Of a stretch of 64,000 nt of DNA, positions 1-7,741 are shown in pieces. Made by a program: the position numbers and the translations under genes. This stretch comes from Usitatibacter palustris (GTDB lineage: Bacteria > Pseudomonadota > Gammaproteobacteria > Burkholderiales > Usitatibacteraceae), in contig NZ_CP053073.1 in NCBI RefSeq assembly GCF_013003985.1, positions 1,612,001-1,676,000 of the forward strand, written 5' to 3'. Below the pieces are notes generated by a model, which saw only the letters and a program-made list of their open reading frames with translations, made no database searches and had not been told where the DNA came from. The stretch's first letter is position 1; every line of letters starts with the position of its first letter.

Positions 1-218
1 AACTTGCTGATGCCGGCGTACGGCACGCCCAGGCGCGGCTTCGATTTCACGATCGGCAGCGACTCGGGCTTCACGCGCGCGAGGCGCGCAAGGTTGCGGG
101 GCGCGAGCATCGCGTCGTCGATCTGCACGACGATCTTCGACAGATCGCGGATGTTGCCGTCCTTGTCCAGCAGTCCCGGCTTCTCGCGGCCCGGTGCTCC
201 GTAGCGCAGCAGCTTCAT
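1..218 (-). CDS. Fumarylacetoacetate hydrolase family protein (N-terminal part, cut by window edge)
   Basis: Only the first ~72 codons are present; the rest lies beyond base 1. The reading starts MKLLRYGAPGREKPGLLD and continues with a DLSKIV segment and a PRLGVPY segment. This is the typical N-terminus of the ureidoglycolate lyase / 2,4-diketo-3-deoxy-L-fuconate hydrolase branch of the FAH family. Members cleave a C-C bond of a beta-diketo acid using a divalent metal, but the metal site is outside the window. Its ATG overlaps the TGA of the SDR gene (ATGA), so the two are translationally coupled. Inference: the last step of a non-phosphorylative deoxy-sugar-acid route, giving pyruvate plus lactate or a similar product. 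Substrate unproven. Confidence 0.85.
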   Translation of the reverse strand, partial: MKLLRYGAPGREKPGLLDKDGNIRDLSKIVVQIDDAMLAPRNLARLARVKPESLPIVKSKPRLGVPYAGISK

Positions 219-952
219 AGGCTCATTCCTCCATCGACGAATACGGCCTGGCCCGTCATGAACGACGATTCGTCCGACACCAGGTATACGAAAGTCTCCG
301 CGATTTCCTCGGCGGTGGCGAGTCTTCCCATCGGTTGTCGGGCAATGAAATCTTTTCGCGCTTGTGCTGGGTCCGCGAAGGCGTTGATGCGATCGCCCAG
401 CGAAGGCGTGTCCACCGTGCCCGGGCACACACAGTTCACGCGGATGTTCTGCTTCACGTGATCCGCAGCCAGCGCGCGCGTGAACCCCGCGACCGCGGCC
501 TTGCTCGCGGCGTAGGCGAGGCGATTCGGCGCGGCTTTCTCGCCGCCCAGGACGCTCGCCATGTTGAGGATGACGCCGCCGCCCTTGGCGATCATCTTGG
601 GCAGCATCGCGCGAATCACCGTGTACATGGAGCGCACGTTGAGGTTGAAGCTGCGGTCCCAGTCCTTCGGTTCGCACTCGAGGATGGTTCCGTGATGCAC
701 CCAGCCCGCGCAATTGAAGAGGATGTCGACCGCACCGACGTCGTTCACGAAGGCGGTGACCGCGGCGTCGCTCAGGACATCGAGGGGGCGGGTGGTGATG
801 TTGGGCGTGCCCGAGATCTCCGCGAGGAGCTTCTCGTTCACGTCGGTGGCGATCACCTTCGCGCCTTCGCGGGCGAAAGCGAGCGCGGCGGCGCGCCCCA
901 TGCCAGCGGCGGCAGCGGTGACCAGCGCGGTCTTGCCTTGGAGTCGGTTCAT
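215..952 (-). CDS. SDR family oxidoreductase, probable 2-keto-3-deoxy-L-fuconate dehydrogenase type
   Basis: A 245-residue classical short-chain dehydrogenase. Visible features are a Rossmann nucleotide loop at residues 12-19 (TAAAAGMG, first Gly of the usual TGxxxGxG replaced by Ala), D39 after beta-2 (favours NAD), NCAG at 80-83, Ser133, and Tyr147/Lys151 in YAASK. The tail has CPGTVDTPSL, RQPMGRL and DESSFMTGQ, as I recall from 2-keto-3-deoxy-L-fuconate dehydrogenases. It would oxidise C4 of a 2-keto-3-deoxy sugar acid to the 2,4-diketo acid, the substrate of the FAH-type gene that overlaps its 3' end. It is transcribed divergently from the GntR regulator across a 70-bp gap holding an inverted repeat. 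Exact substrate is inferred. Confidence 0.85.
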   Translation of the reverse strand: MNRLQGKTALVTAAAAGMGRAAALAFAREGAKVIATDVNEKLLAEISGTPNITTRPLDVLSDAAVTAFVNDVGAVDILFNCAGWVHHGTILECEPKDWDRSFNLNVRSMYTVIRAMLPKMIAKGGGVILNMASVLGGEKAAPNRLAYAASKAAVAGFTRALAADHVKQNIRVNCVCPGTVDTPSLGDRINAFADPAQARKDFIARQPMGRLATAEEIAETFVYLVSDESSFMTGQAVFVDGGMSL

Positions 953-992
953 GAGTGTTGACAGGGGGTGGGGGGCCGTGGAGACTGCCTCG

Positions 993-1011
993 AAAGTGGC
1001 CTGACCACTTT
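993..1011. promoter_or_regulatory. Candidate operator for the divergent GntR/FadR-type regulator
   Basis: Perfect inverted repeat AAAGTGG-CCTGA-CCACTTT (7-bp arms, 5-bp spacer) in the 70-bp gap between the divergent SDR and GntR genes. It ends 11 bases before the regulator's start. GTGG...CCAC with a short spacer resembles the TGGTnnnACCA-like sites used by FadR-subfamily regulators (established for that family). Binding here is inferred from symmetry and position, and autoregulation is likely. Confidence 0.6.
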
Positions 1012-1022
1012 ACCAGATTCGA

Positions 1023-1736
1023 ATGCCCATCCAAGCGGTCGAGAGCCGGCGTCTGTACCGGCAAATTGCGGACCAGATCGCGGCGCTCATCGACAAGGGT
1101 GAGTACCGCGCGGGCGCCCGGCTGCCTCCGGAACGAGCGTTGGCAACGCAGCTCGGCGTGTCTCGGCCCTCCGTTCGCGAAGCGCTGATCGCGCTGGAAG
1201 TCGAAGGCTATGTCGAGGTTCGCGTCGGATCCGGCGTGTACGTCACCGGCCGCCGTCCCGCGGGTTCGATGGCTCCGTTGCCTGCTGATTCCGGTCCTTT
1301 CGAGCTCATCAAGGCGCGCTGGCTGATCGAGAGCGAGTGTGCGGCGATGGCCGCGAAGGCGGCGACGAAGGCGCAGATTCGCGCGATCGAGGAAGCGCTC
1401 GCGGCGATGGAAAAAGATACCGATCACGGCATCATGCCCCTCGAGAAGGACCGCCTCTTTCACCTGCGGATCGCCGAGGCTTCAGGCAATAGCGCGATGG
1501 CGCTTGTGGTGCAGACCCTCTGGGATCAACGCATGGGCCCGCTCTTCCTGCGGCTCGAGCATCACTTCGATACGCCCGGACTGTGGGAAGTCGCCGTTCG
1601 CGAGCATCGCGAGGTCGTGGCCGCGATCGGCCGCAGGGACCCGGCCGCCGCCCGCTCGGCAATGCGCCGCCACATGGACCAGTCCACGAAGCGGTTCAGC
1701 GCGAGCTGGTCGAAATCAAGGAAGGGGAAAGCATGA
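1023..1736 (+). CDS. GntR family transcriptional regulator, FadR subfamily (FCD domain)
   Basis: 237 residues. The N-terminal ~75 residues form a GntR winged helix (LYRQIADQIAALID, then PPERALATQLGVSRPSVREAL, then YVEVRVGSGVYV). Residues ~95-225 form the all-helical FCD effector domain, with the acidic/His metal-binding pattern (FHLRIAEASGNS and EHREVVAAI segments). FCD regulators usually bind a pathway acid and release DNA. It opens a rightward operon with dctQ (ATGA overlap), dctM, the UxaA-type dehydratase and dctP, and faces the SDR-FAH pair, so it probably controls both arms. No convincing Shine-Dalgarno precedes the ATG. The ligand is probably a hexonate or deoxyhexonate, by inference only. 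Confidence 0.92.
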   Translation: MPIQAVESRRLYRQIADQIAALIDKGEYRAGARLPPERALATQLGVSRPSVREALIALEVEGYVEVRVGSGVYVTGRRPAGSMAPLPADSGPFELIKARWLIESECAAMAAKAATKAQIRAIEEALAAMEKDTDHGIMPLEKDRLFHLRIAEASGNSAMALVVQTLWDQRMGPLFLRLEHHFDTPGLWEVAVREHREVVAAIGRRDPAAARSAMRRHMDQSTKRFSASWSKSRKGKA

Positions 1737-2290
1737 CGGAGCAGGAACACGTCCTCAACGAGAAGGGCGAATTCCAGGTCGTCGATGAACCGATCGACCT
1801 TTCGCACTACCGCTTCGAGGACTGGGTCGCCTTCGTGATCTTCTGGGTCCTCGCCTCCGTGATCTTCTACCAGTTCTTCACGCGCTATGCGCTGAACGAT
1901 TCGGCTTCGTGGACGGAGGAGATCGCGAGGTATCTGCTGATCGCCACCGTGTTCGTGGGCGCGGCGATCAACGTGCGCAAGAACAACCACATCCACGTGG
2001 ATTTCTTCTACCGGTTGCTGCCGCACAAGGTGAATCGCGTGATGTCGACCCTCGTCGATGTCCTGCGCGTCCTGTTCACCGGCTACTGCGTGTGGCTTAC
2101 CTACCTCCTCATGCAAAAGATCGGGTCCCAGCGCATGGCAATCATCGATTGGCCCATCGGCATCCTCTACGGCTTCGTGATCGCGGGCTTCGCGCTCATG
2201 ACGTACCGGGGCATCGGCGTGACGATCGCCAACTGGAAGCGCGGCGCTTCGGTGCTCGAGCGGCCGGAGCTTGCGGACGAGGCGAAGTGA
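1733..2290 (+). CDS. dctQ: TRAP transporter small permease subunit (DctQ family)
   Basis: 185 residues with four predicted membrane helices (around WVAFVIFWVLASVIFYQFF, YLLIATVFVGAAI, VDVLRVLFTGYCVWLTYLL, IGILYGFVIAGFALMTY). Between helices 1 and 2 lies the family's SWTEEIARYLL segment. The N-terminal ~28 residues form an acidic cytoplasmic extension. DctQ is the small membrane component of a tripartite ATP-independent periplasmic transporter and pairs with DctM. I chose the ATG at 1733 because it overlaps the regulator's TGA and has an upstream GGAAAGG-type ribosome site. The gene is followed by dctM with a 1-base overlap (TGATG). Confidence 0.93.
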   Translation: MTEQEHVLNEKGEFQVVDEPIDLSHYRFEDWVAFVIFWVLASVIFYQFFTRYALNDSASWTEEIARYLLIATVFVGAAINVRKNNHIHVDFFYRLLPHKVNRVMSTLVDVLRVLFTGYCVWLTYLLMQKIGSQRMAIIDWPIGILYGFVIAGFALMTYRGIGVTIANWKRGASVLERPELADEAK

Positions 2291-3693
2291 TGGGTCCCGG
2301 ATCGTTCAAGCTGCTGTTCCTCGCCTTGATGGGCTCGGGAATTCCCGTGGCCATCGCGATGGCGGGTGCGTCGCTCATTTACGTCATGGTCTCGGGCAAT
2401 ATCCCGGACTACGTCGTGATCCACCGCATGGTGGGCGGGCTCGATTCCTTCCCGCTGCTCGCCGTACCGTTCTTCATCCTCGCGGGCAACCTCATGAACT
2501 CCGCGGGCATCACGAACCGGATCTACAACTTTGCGCTCGGTCTCGTGGGCTGGATGCGCGGCGGCCTGGGTCACGTGAACGTCGTGGGCTCGGTCGTGTT
2601 CGCCGGGATGTCGGGCACCGCGATCGCGGATGCCGCGGGCCTGGGCACGATCGAGATCAAGGCGATGAGGGATCACGGCTACTCGGCGGAATTCGCCGTG
2701 GGCGTGACCGCCGCCTCGGCAACGCTGGGACCCATCATCCCGCCGTCGCTGCCGTTCGTGATCTACGCGCTGTTCGCCAACGTGTCGGTGGGCGCGTTGT
2801 TCCTCGCCGGGATCCTTCCGGGCCTGGTGATGACGATCCTCATGATGATCACGGTCGCGTACTTCGCGCACAAGAACAAATGGGGCGCGGACATTCCGTT
2901 CCAGTGGCCGCGCGTGCTCAAGGCCGTGGGCGAACTCGCGATCGCGCTCGGCTGGCCGCTCGCGGTGTGGGGCGCATCGGAGCTCGGTGCGAATCCGCGC
3001 GTGGCCGTGGTTGGCGGCCTCGTGCTCCTCCTTCTCGCGGACTGGAAGTTCAAGTTCCAGGCGGTTCTTCCGATCATGACGCCGGTGCTGCTGATCGGGG
3101 GAATGACCACCGGCGTCTTCACGGCGACCGAGGGGGCGATCGCCGCGTGCGTCTGGGCCCTCATGCTCGGCGTCATCTGGTATCGCGTGCTGACGCTGAA
3201 GAAGCTGATCAAGGTGTCGATGGACACGATCGAGACCACATCGGCGGTCCTGCTGATCGTCGCGGCCGCTTCGATCTTCGGCTGGATGCTCACCGCGACG
3301 CGCACCACCGAGATGATCGCGACGTGGGTGCTGTCGGTGACGACCACGCCCGGCGGGTTCCTGCTGCTCGCGAACCTGCTGATGCTCTTCGTGGGCTGCT
3401 TCCTCGAGCCCACGGCGGCGATCACGATCCTGGTTCCGATCCTGCTGCCCATCGTGCGCCAGCTCGGCATCGATCCCGTCCACTTCGGGCTGGTGATGGT
3501 GCTCAACCTCATGATCGGGTTGCTGCATCCACCCATGGGACTGGTGCTGTTCGTCCTGGCACGAGTCGCGAAACTGTCGGTCGAACGAACGACCATGGCC
3601 ATCCTGCCGTGGCTGGTCCCGTTGCTCATCAGCCTCGGGCTGGTGACATACTTTCCGCAGATCAGCCTCTGGCTGCCCAACGCCATGAAGTAG
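2290..3693 (+). CDS. dctM: TRAP transporter large permease subunit (DctM family)
   Basis: 467 residues, mostly hydrophobic, with 11-12 apparent membrane helices. Family signatures include GNLMNSAGIT, GLVGWMRGGLGHVNV, a SGTAIADAAGLG loop, ATLGPIIPPSLPFVIYA, and a C-terminal EPTAAITILVPILLPIVRQLGIDPVHFGLVMVLN region split across helices. DctM is the elevator-type subunit that moves substrate with a sodium gradient after handover from DctP. Its start overlaps dctQ's stop by one base. The central 280-380 segment (VLKAVGELAIALGWPLAVWG...) carries an extra hydrophobic stretch compared with short DctM proteins. Substrate is probably a sugar acid, from the operon. Confidence 0.95.
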   Translation: MGPGSFKLLFLALMGSGIPVAIAMAGASLIYVMVSGNIPDYVVIHRMVGGLDSFPLLAVPFFILAGNLMNSAGITNRIYNFALGLVGWMRGGLGHVNVVGSVVFAGMSGTAIADAAGLGTIEIKAMRDHGYSAEFAVGVTAASATLGPIIPPSLPFVIYALFANVSVGALFLAGILPGLVMTILMMITVAYFAHKNKWGADIPFQWPRVLKAVGELAIALGWPLAVWGASELGANPRVAVVGGLVLLLLADWKFKFQAVLPIMTPVLLIGGMTTGVFTATEGAIAACVWALMLGVIWYRVLTLKKLIKVSMDTIETTSAVLLIVAAASIFGWMLTATRTTEMIATWVLSVTTTPGGFLLLANLLMLFVGCFLEPTAAITILVPILLPIVRQLGIDPVHFGLVMVLNLMIGLLHPPMGLVLFVLARVAKLSVERTTMAILPWLVPLLISLGLVTYFPQISLWLPNAMK

Positions 3694-3701
3694 GAACGCC
3701 C

Positions 3702-5225
3702 ATGCTCCGAGAGACCCCGCTTTATCTTCGCCTCAATCCCGCCGACGACGTCGTCATCGCCTGCCGCGAGCTCGAGCCCGGCACCAACCTGATCAAGGAA
3801 GGCGTGATCGTCGCCGAGCGCATCCCGGCCGGCCACAAGGTCGCCACGCGCGCCGTTGCCAAGGACGCGCCCGTGCATCGCTACAACCAGGTCATCGGTT
3901 TTGCGACGCGGGCCATCGCGCCCGGCGCGCACGTGCATGTGCACAACCTGGAGGTGCGCGACTTCGCGCGCGACTACGCGTTCGGCGAGGCGTACAAGGC
4001 GACGGAGAAGGTCGAGGCGCCGGCGACGTTCCAAGGCATCGTGCGCCCCGATGGCCGCGTTGCCACGCGCAACTACATCGGGGTCCTTTCGACGGTCAAT
4101 TGCTCCGCGACGGTCGCGAAGTACGTGGCCGAGCAGTTTCGCGGCGATGCGCTGAAGGAATTCCCGAACGTCGATGGCGTCGTGCCGCTCGTGCACACGA
4201 TCGGCTGCGGCATGGGCTCGGAAGGCGAGGGGATCGATATTCTTCGCCGCACGCTCGCGGGCTATGCCAAGCATCCGAACTTCGCGGGCGTGCTGATCAT
4301 CGGCCTGGGGTGCGAGAGCAACCAGATGGGCGCGCTCTTCTTCACGCAGGGGTTGAAGGAAGGCCCGCTGTTGAAGACGCTCGGCATCCAGGATGCCGGC
4401 GGGACTGCGAAGGCCGTGGCCGAGGGCGTGCGCCTCGTGAAGGAAATGCTGCCGTTCGCCAATGACGTGAAGCGCGAGACGGTTCCTGCGAGCCACATCA
4501 CGGTGGGCCTTCAGTGCGGCGGCTCGGACGGCTATTCAGGCATCACCGCGAATCCCGCGCTGGGTGCGGCGGTCGATCTTCTCGTGAAGCACGGTGGCAC
4601 GGCGATTCTTTCGGAGACGCCCGAGATCTACGGTGCCGAGCATCTGCTCACGCGCCGTGCTGCTTCACGCGACGTCGGCGAGAAGATCGTCGAGCGCATC
4701 AAATGGTGGGAGGAATACACCGCGCGCAATCACGGCGAGATGAATAACAATCCTTCGCCTGGGAACAAGGCCGGTGGCCTCACCACGATCCTCGAGAAGT
4801 CCCTCGGCGCGGTCGCCAAGGGCGGAACGACGGGGCTGATGGGCGTGTACGAGTACGCATTCCCCGTGACCGCGAAGGGCTTCGTGTTCATGGACACGCC
4901 GGGCTACGACCCGGTGTCGGCGACGGGGCAGGTCGCGGGCGGCGCGAACCTCATCTGCTTCACCACGGGCCGCGGCTCCGTGTACGGATGCAAGCCGTCG
5001 CCTTCGCTGAAGCTCGCGACCAACACGACCATGTACCAGCGCATGAGCGACGACATGGATATCAATTGCGGGGAGATCCTCGATGGATCGCTCTCCGTCC
5101 AGGAGGCCGGGGAGCGAATCTTCCGGCTCATTCTTGAAACGGCGTCGGGCAAGCCCAGCAAGAGCGAGATGCATGGCTTCGGCGCGGATGAATTCGTTCC
5201 CTGGCAGCTCGGGGCGGTGATGTAA
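3702..5225 (+). CDS. Altronate dehydratase family protein (UxaA/galactarate dehydratase type)
   Basis: 507 residues, full length for UxaA-like dehydratases. An N-terminal SAF domain covers ~1-95 (LRLNPADDVVIACRELEPG..., then IPAGHKVATRAVAK). After a linker at ~115 comes the catalytic part, starting GIVRPDGRVATRNYIGVLSTVNCSAT. It carries HTIGCGMG, IGLGCESNQ, GLQCGGSDGYSG and NNNPSPGNKAGGLTT, the Cys/His pattern of Fe2+-dependent hexonate dehydratases. Function: water removal from an aldonate/hexonate to a 2-keto-3-deoxy acid. Lying between dctM (8-bp gap) and dctP in the same operon, it very probably acts on the imported acid. The partner enzymes suggest L-fuconate or a related acid rather than altronate, by inference only. 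Confidence 0.9.
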   Translation: MLRETPLYLRLNPADDVVIACRELEPGTNLIKEGVIVAERIPAGHKVATRAVAKDAPVHRYNQVIGFATRAIAPGAHVHVHNLEVRDFARDYAFGEAYKATEKVEAPATFQGIVRPDGRVATRNYIGVLSTVNCSATVAKYVAEQFRGDALKEFPNVDGVVPLVHTIGCGMGSEGEGIDILRRTLAGYAKHPNFAGVLIIGLGCESNQMGALFFTQGLKEGPLLKTLGIQDAGGTAKAVAEGVRLVKEMLPFANDVKRETVPASHITVGLQCGGSDGYSGITANPALGAAVDLLVKHGGTAILSETPEIYGAEHLLTRRAASRDVGEKIVERIKWWEEYTARNHGEMNNNPSPGNKAGGLTTILEKSLGAVAKGGTTGLMGVYEYAFPVTAKGFVFMDTPGYDPVSATGQVAGGANLICFTTGRGSVYGCKPSPSLKLATNTTMYQRMSDDMDINCGEILDGSLSVQEAGERIFRLILETASGKPSKSEMHGFGADEFVPWQLGAVM

Positions 5226-5240
5226 GGCAAGGCAGGAACC

Positions 5241-5270
5241 ACAGATGGACACAGATGAACACAGATAAGA
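5241..5270 (+). repeat. Three-unit 10-bp tandem repeat in the dctP leader
   Basis: Three 10-base units begin ACAGAT (ACAGATGGAC, ACAGATGAAC, ACAGATAAGA) in the 76-bp gap between the UxaA-type gene and dctP. The first two differ by one base and the third has drifted. I see no coding role. The pattern resembles short GATG-type tandem stretches dispersed in many environmental genomes, which is a recollection and not a search result. Confidence 0.6.
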
Positions 5271-5285
5271 ACGCACAAGTTCTTA
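5266..5285 (+). promoter_or_regulatory. Small stem-loop upstream of dctP
   Basis: TAAGAAC-GCACAA-GTTCTTA is a perfect 7-bp stem with a 6-base loop, just before the dctP ribosome site (GAGGAGAGAG). There is no U-run, so it is not a classical terminator. It could be an RNA-processing or stability element that lets the binding-protein mRNA outnumber the permease mRNA, a common need in TRAP operons. That role is inferred. Confidence 0.4.
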
Positions 5286-5301
5286 CGACGAGGAGAGAGA
5301 A

Positions 5302-6270
5302 ATGAAGCGGATCGGATTGTTGCTGGCGGCGGTGGTAGCGGCGGTGTCGTTCGGCGCTATGGCCCAGACGAAGCTCAAGTGGGCGCACGTGTACGAAACC
5401 AGCGAGCCGTATCACACGGCCGCGGTGTGGGCGGCGGGCGAAATCGCGAAGCGGACCAACAACCGTTATGCGGTCGAAGTGTTCCCGGCCTCGTCGCTCG
5501 GCAAGGAAACCGACATCAACCAGGGCCTCACGCTGGGCACGGTCGACATCATCTACACGGGACAGCTCTTCGCCGGCCGTACGCACGGACCTCTGGCCAT
5601 TGGCGGCGCGCCGTTCATGTTCCGCGACTTCGATCACTGGAAGGCCTATTCGACGAGCCCGCTGTTCACGGAGCTCTCCGACGGTTACTTCCAGAAGAGC
5701 AGTGGCAACAAGGTCGTCGCGATCACGTACTACGGCGAGCGCCACGTCACCTCCAACAAGGCGATCAACAAGCCCGACGACATGAAGGCGCTGAAGATCC
5801 GCGTGCCCGATGCGCCGCTGTACACGATGTTCCCGCGCGCGGTCGGTGCGAACCCGACGCCGATTGCCTTTGCCGAGGTGTACCTCGCGCTGCAAAACGG
5901 CACGGTCGATGCGCAGGAGAACCCGCTGCCCACGATCGACGCGAAGAAGTTCTACGAAGTGCAGAAGTTCATCGTCCTCACGGGCCACATCACCGACGCG
6001 CTGCTGACGATCGTGGGCGGGCCGACGTGGGCGAAGCTCTCGGCCGACGACAAGAAGACGTTCGAAGCGGTGCTTCGTGAGGCTGCGGCGAAGGCCACGG
6101 CGGAGATCGTTGCCATCGAACAGAAGCTTGGCGCGGAGTTCGAAAAGCGCGGCAAGACGGTCGTGAAAGTTGACCGCAAGCCCTTCCGGGAGGCCGTGAT
6201 GAAGCTACACAACGGGCCGGATGCGACGTGGACGAAGGACGTGTACGACAAGCTGCAGGCCATCAAGTAG
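5302..6270 (+). CDS. dctP: TRAP transporter solute-binding protein (DctP family)
   Basis: 322 residues. A signal peptide (MKRIGLLLAAVVAAVSFGAMA, cleavage before QT) is followed by a DctP fold starting LKWAHVYETSEPYHTAAVWA. Family marks include the GKETDINQGLTLGTVDI region, KALKIRVPDAPLY with the carboxylate-binding Arg, GANPTPIAFAEVYLALQNG, and DAQENPLPTI near residue 205. It captures the organic acid in the periplasm and delivers it to DctQM encoded upstream. A strong ribosome site (GAGGAGAGAG) precedes the ATG. A decayed relative of this gene survives near 16.3-16.6 kb. The neighbourhood suggests a sugar-acid ligand. Confidence 0.95.
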   Translation: MKRIGLLLAAVVAAVSFGAMAQTKLKWAHVYETSEPYHTAAVWAAGEIAKRTNNRYAVEVFPASSLGKETDINQGLTLGTVDIIYTGQLFAGRTHGPLAIGGAPFMFRDFDHWKAYSTSPLFTELSDGYFQKSSGNKVVAITYYGERHVTSNKAINKPDDMKALKIRVPDAPLYTMFPRAVGANPTPIAFAEVYLALQNGTVDAQENPLPTIDAKKFYEVQKFIVLTGHITDALLTIVGGPTWAKLSADDKKTFEAVLREAAAKATAEIVAIEQKLGAEFEKRGKTVVKVDRKPFREAVMKLHNGPDATWTKDVYDKLQAIK

Positions 6271-6319
6271 CTGATGCGACGGAGCGCGTCGTGGGCATGA
6301 CCCTTTCAAGGACAAAGCC

Positions 6320-7198
6320 ATGCAGCCGATCCGCTCCGTCCTAGCCGCCACCGACTTTTCCGCGCACGCCGATGCGGCCGTGCGGCGCGCGGCGCAGCTC
6401 GCCACGTCTCTTGGCGCGTCCCTGCATGTGCTGCACGTCGTCGATGACGTCCGGCTCGGGCTCCTCCGCGGCCTGATTCCCAATGTCGCCGACGTCCAGG
6501 CTCGCGTCCTCGAGAAAGCCAACGGCCTCATGACGAAGGCCACCGCCGCCATCGAAGGACCCTGCGAAAGCCGCGTCGAGATCGGGCCGTTGCGCCCCGC
6601 GATTTTCTCCGCCGCCCGCGACCACGACCTTCTCGTGCTCGGTGCGCACGGGGCCCATCGCGCCCGAGCCGCGCTGATCGGTTCGACCGCGGAGCGCATG
6701 CTCCTCAGGTCCGAGCGGCCGATGCTGGTCGTGAAGGGCAAGCCCGCCGGCCCCTATCAACGCGTGGTCGTGCCGTGCGAGGACGCGGAGCCGGCACGGC
6801 GCGCGCTCGAGATCGCCCTGCGGGTTGCGCCCGGCGCGCGCGTGACGCTGGTGCACGCGTTCGAGGTCGAGTTCGAGGGGATGCTGCGGCGCTCAGCCGT
6901 GTCCTCCGAGCGCATCGCGCAACTGAGGAGCGACGGCGCGCAACGCGCCCAGGCCTGGCTCGAGAGCCTGACGCAGGGCCTCGAAGCCGCGGAGGCCGTG
7001 GGCATCATCGTGGAGCGGGGGCCGGCGAGCAGCGTCGTGCTTGACCTCGCTCGCCGCGTCGACGCGGACCTCATCGTGATGGGCAAGCAGGGCCGCTCCG
7101 TCGCCGGCGAGATATTCCTGGGCAGCGTGACGCGGCACGTGCTCGCAGAGTCGCGCTGCGACGTGCTGGTGGTGCCCGCGAGCCGCGATTCGAATTGA
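6320..7198 (+). CDS. Universal stress protein, two tandem UspA domains
   Basis: 292 residues made of two Usp domains. Domain 1 starts RSVLAATDFSAHADAAVRRAAQLA and ends LVLGAHGAHRARAALIGSTAERML. Domain 2 starts YQRVVVPCEDAEPARRALEIALR and ends LIVMGKQGRSVAGEIFLGSVTRHVL. The second has the ATP-binding-type GKQGR...GSVTRHVL run; the first keeps a similar G-x-H-G-x8-GSTAE stretch. Such proteins bind nucleotides and help cells endure stress. The gene follows dctP by 49 bp in the same direction and might be read through from the operon, but its link to sugar-acid use is not evident. Confidence 0.9.
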   Translation: MQPIRSVLAATDFSAHADAAVRRAAQLATSLGASLHVLHVVDDVRLGLLRGLIPNVADVQARVLEKANGLMTKATAAIEGPCESRVEIGPLRPAIFSAARDHDLLVLGAHGAHRARAALIGSTAERMLLRSERPMLVVKGKPAGPYQRVVVPCEDAEPARRALEIALRVAPGARVTLVHAFEVEFEGMLRRSAVSSERIAQLRSDGAQRAQAWLESLTQGLEAAEAVGIIVERGPASSVVLDLARRVDADLIVMGKQGRSVAGEIFLGSVTRHVLAESRCDVLVVPASRDSN

Positions 7199-7217
7199 AG
7201 CGGCTTCAGGCCGCTTC
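7197..7217. terminator. Stem-loop between convergent genes
   Basis: GAAGCGGC-TTCAG-GCCGCTTC is a perfect 8-bp stem spanning the stop codons of the Usp gene (rightward) and the EF-G-like gene (leftward). It has no T-run on either strand, so it would be an unconventional terminator or an mRNA-end stabiliser. Confidence 0.35.
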
Positions 7218-7724
7218 CGGACCGTCACCCTGCGGCAAGGGTGCGTACCGGGCCAGGCGAATCGCAGAGTCGGCGCCGCCACCGGTCAGCCTGTCCAGCG
7301 CCGCCGGCAGGCCCAGGAGCAGCGCGAGCGGCGCCTCCGCGCGGAGCAGGTAGGTGCGCCCGCGAATGCATTCCTCGTCGACGCGCGCGCCGCGCCGGCG
7401 AACCTCGGCGAGGATCGCCGCCGCGTGCTCCTTTCGCGAGACGACGCGCACGTTCATCACCGGCTCTTGCGCCGGCTCGCCGGGAATCACGCGCACGACC
7501 GGCGGCCGCAGCTCGACGAAATCGCCGTAGAGCTCGCGCAGGATGCGCGCCGGCGGGTCGAGTGCGCTCTCGTTGGCCGCGAAAAGCGCGAGCCCCGCCG
7601 TTCCCGGCCGCGCCAGCAGTTCGTCGCTGTCGGCGAGCGCCACCTTCGCGCGACGGGCGAACTGCAGCTGCGACGCCGCGCTCCGTGAGCGCACCATCGT
7701 CTTGAGCGGATATTGGTAGTACAT
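7206..7724 (-). CDS. Small orphan protein with an elongation factor G C-terminal (domain V) fold
   Basis: 172 residues with no GTPase domain. From ~residue 88 the chain reads like EF-G domain V: EPVMNVRVVSRKEHAAAIL, RRRGARVDEE, RGRTYLLRAEAPLALLLG and AALDRLTGGGADSAIRLARYAPLP. These correspond to EF-G EP(I/V)M-V-V, rRG, a VPL-MFGY-like strand and the LRS-T-GRA segment. The segment before it (RILRELYGDFVELRPPVVRV) recalls the join to domain III. Family knowledge: domain V contacts the ribosomal stalk base. An isolated copy could bind ribosomes or modulate EF-G, which is untested. The gene is convergent with the Usp gene and lies just downstream of rnk on the same strand. It is not obviously a degraded fusA, since the frame is clean. 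Confidence 0.6.
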   Translation of the reverse strand: MYYQYPLKTMVRSRSAASQLQFARRAKVALADSDELLARPGTAGLALFAANESALDPPARILRELYGDFVELRPPVVRVIPGEPAQEPVMNVRVVSRKEHAAAILAEVRRRGARVDEECIRGRTYLLRAEAPLALLLGLPAALDRLTGGGADSAIRLARYAPLPQGDGPEAA

Positions 7725-7741
7725 GGCGTCTCCTCCCTCGA

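Noticed and set aside
6271..6319. GCGACG...CGTCG stem as terminator after dctP
   Set aside because: Stem is short and imperfect and has no T-run; the Usp gene may be read through.
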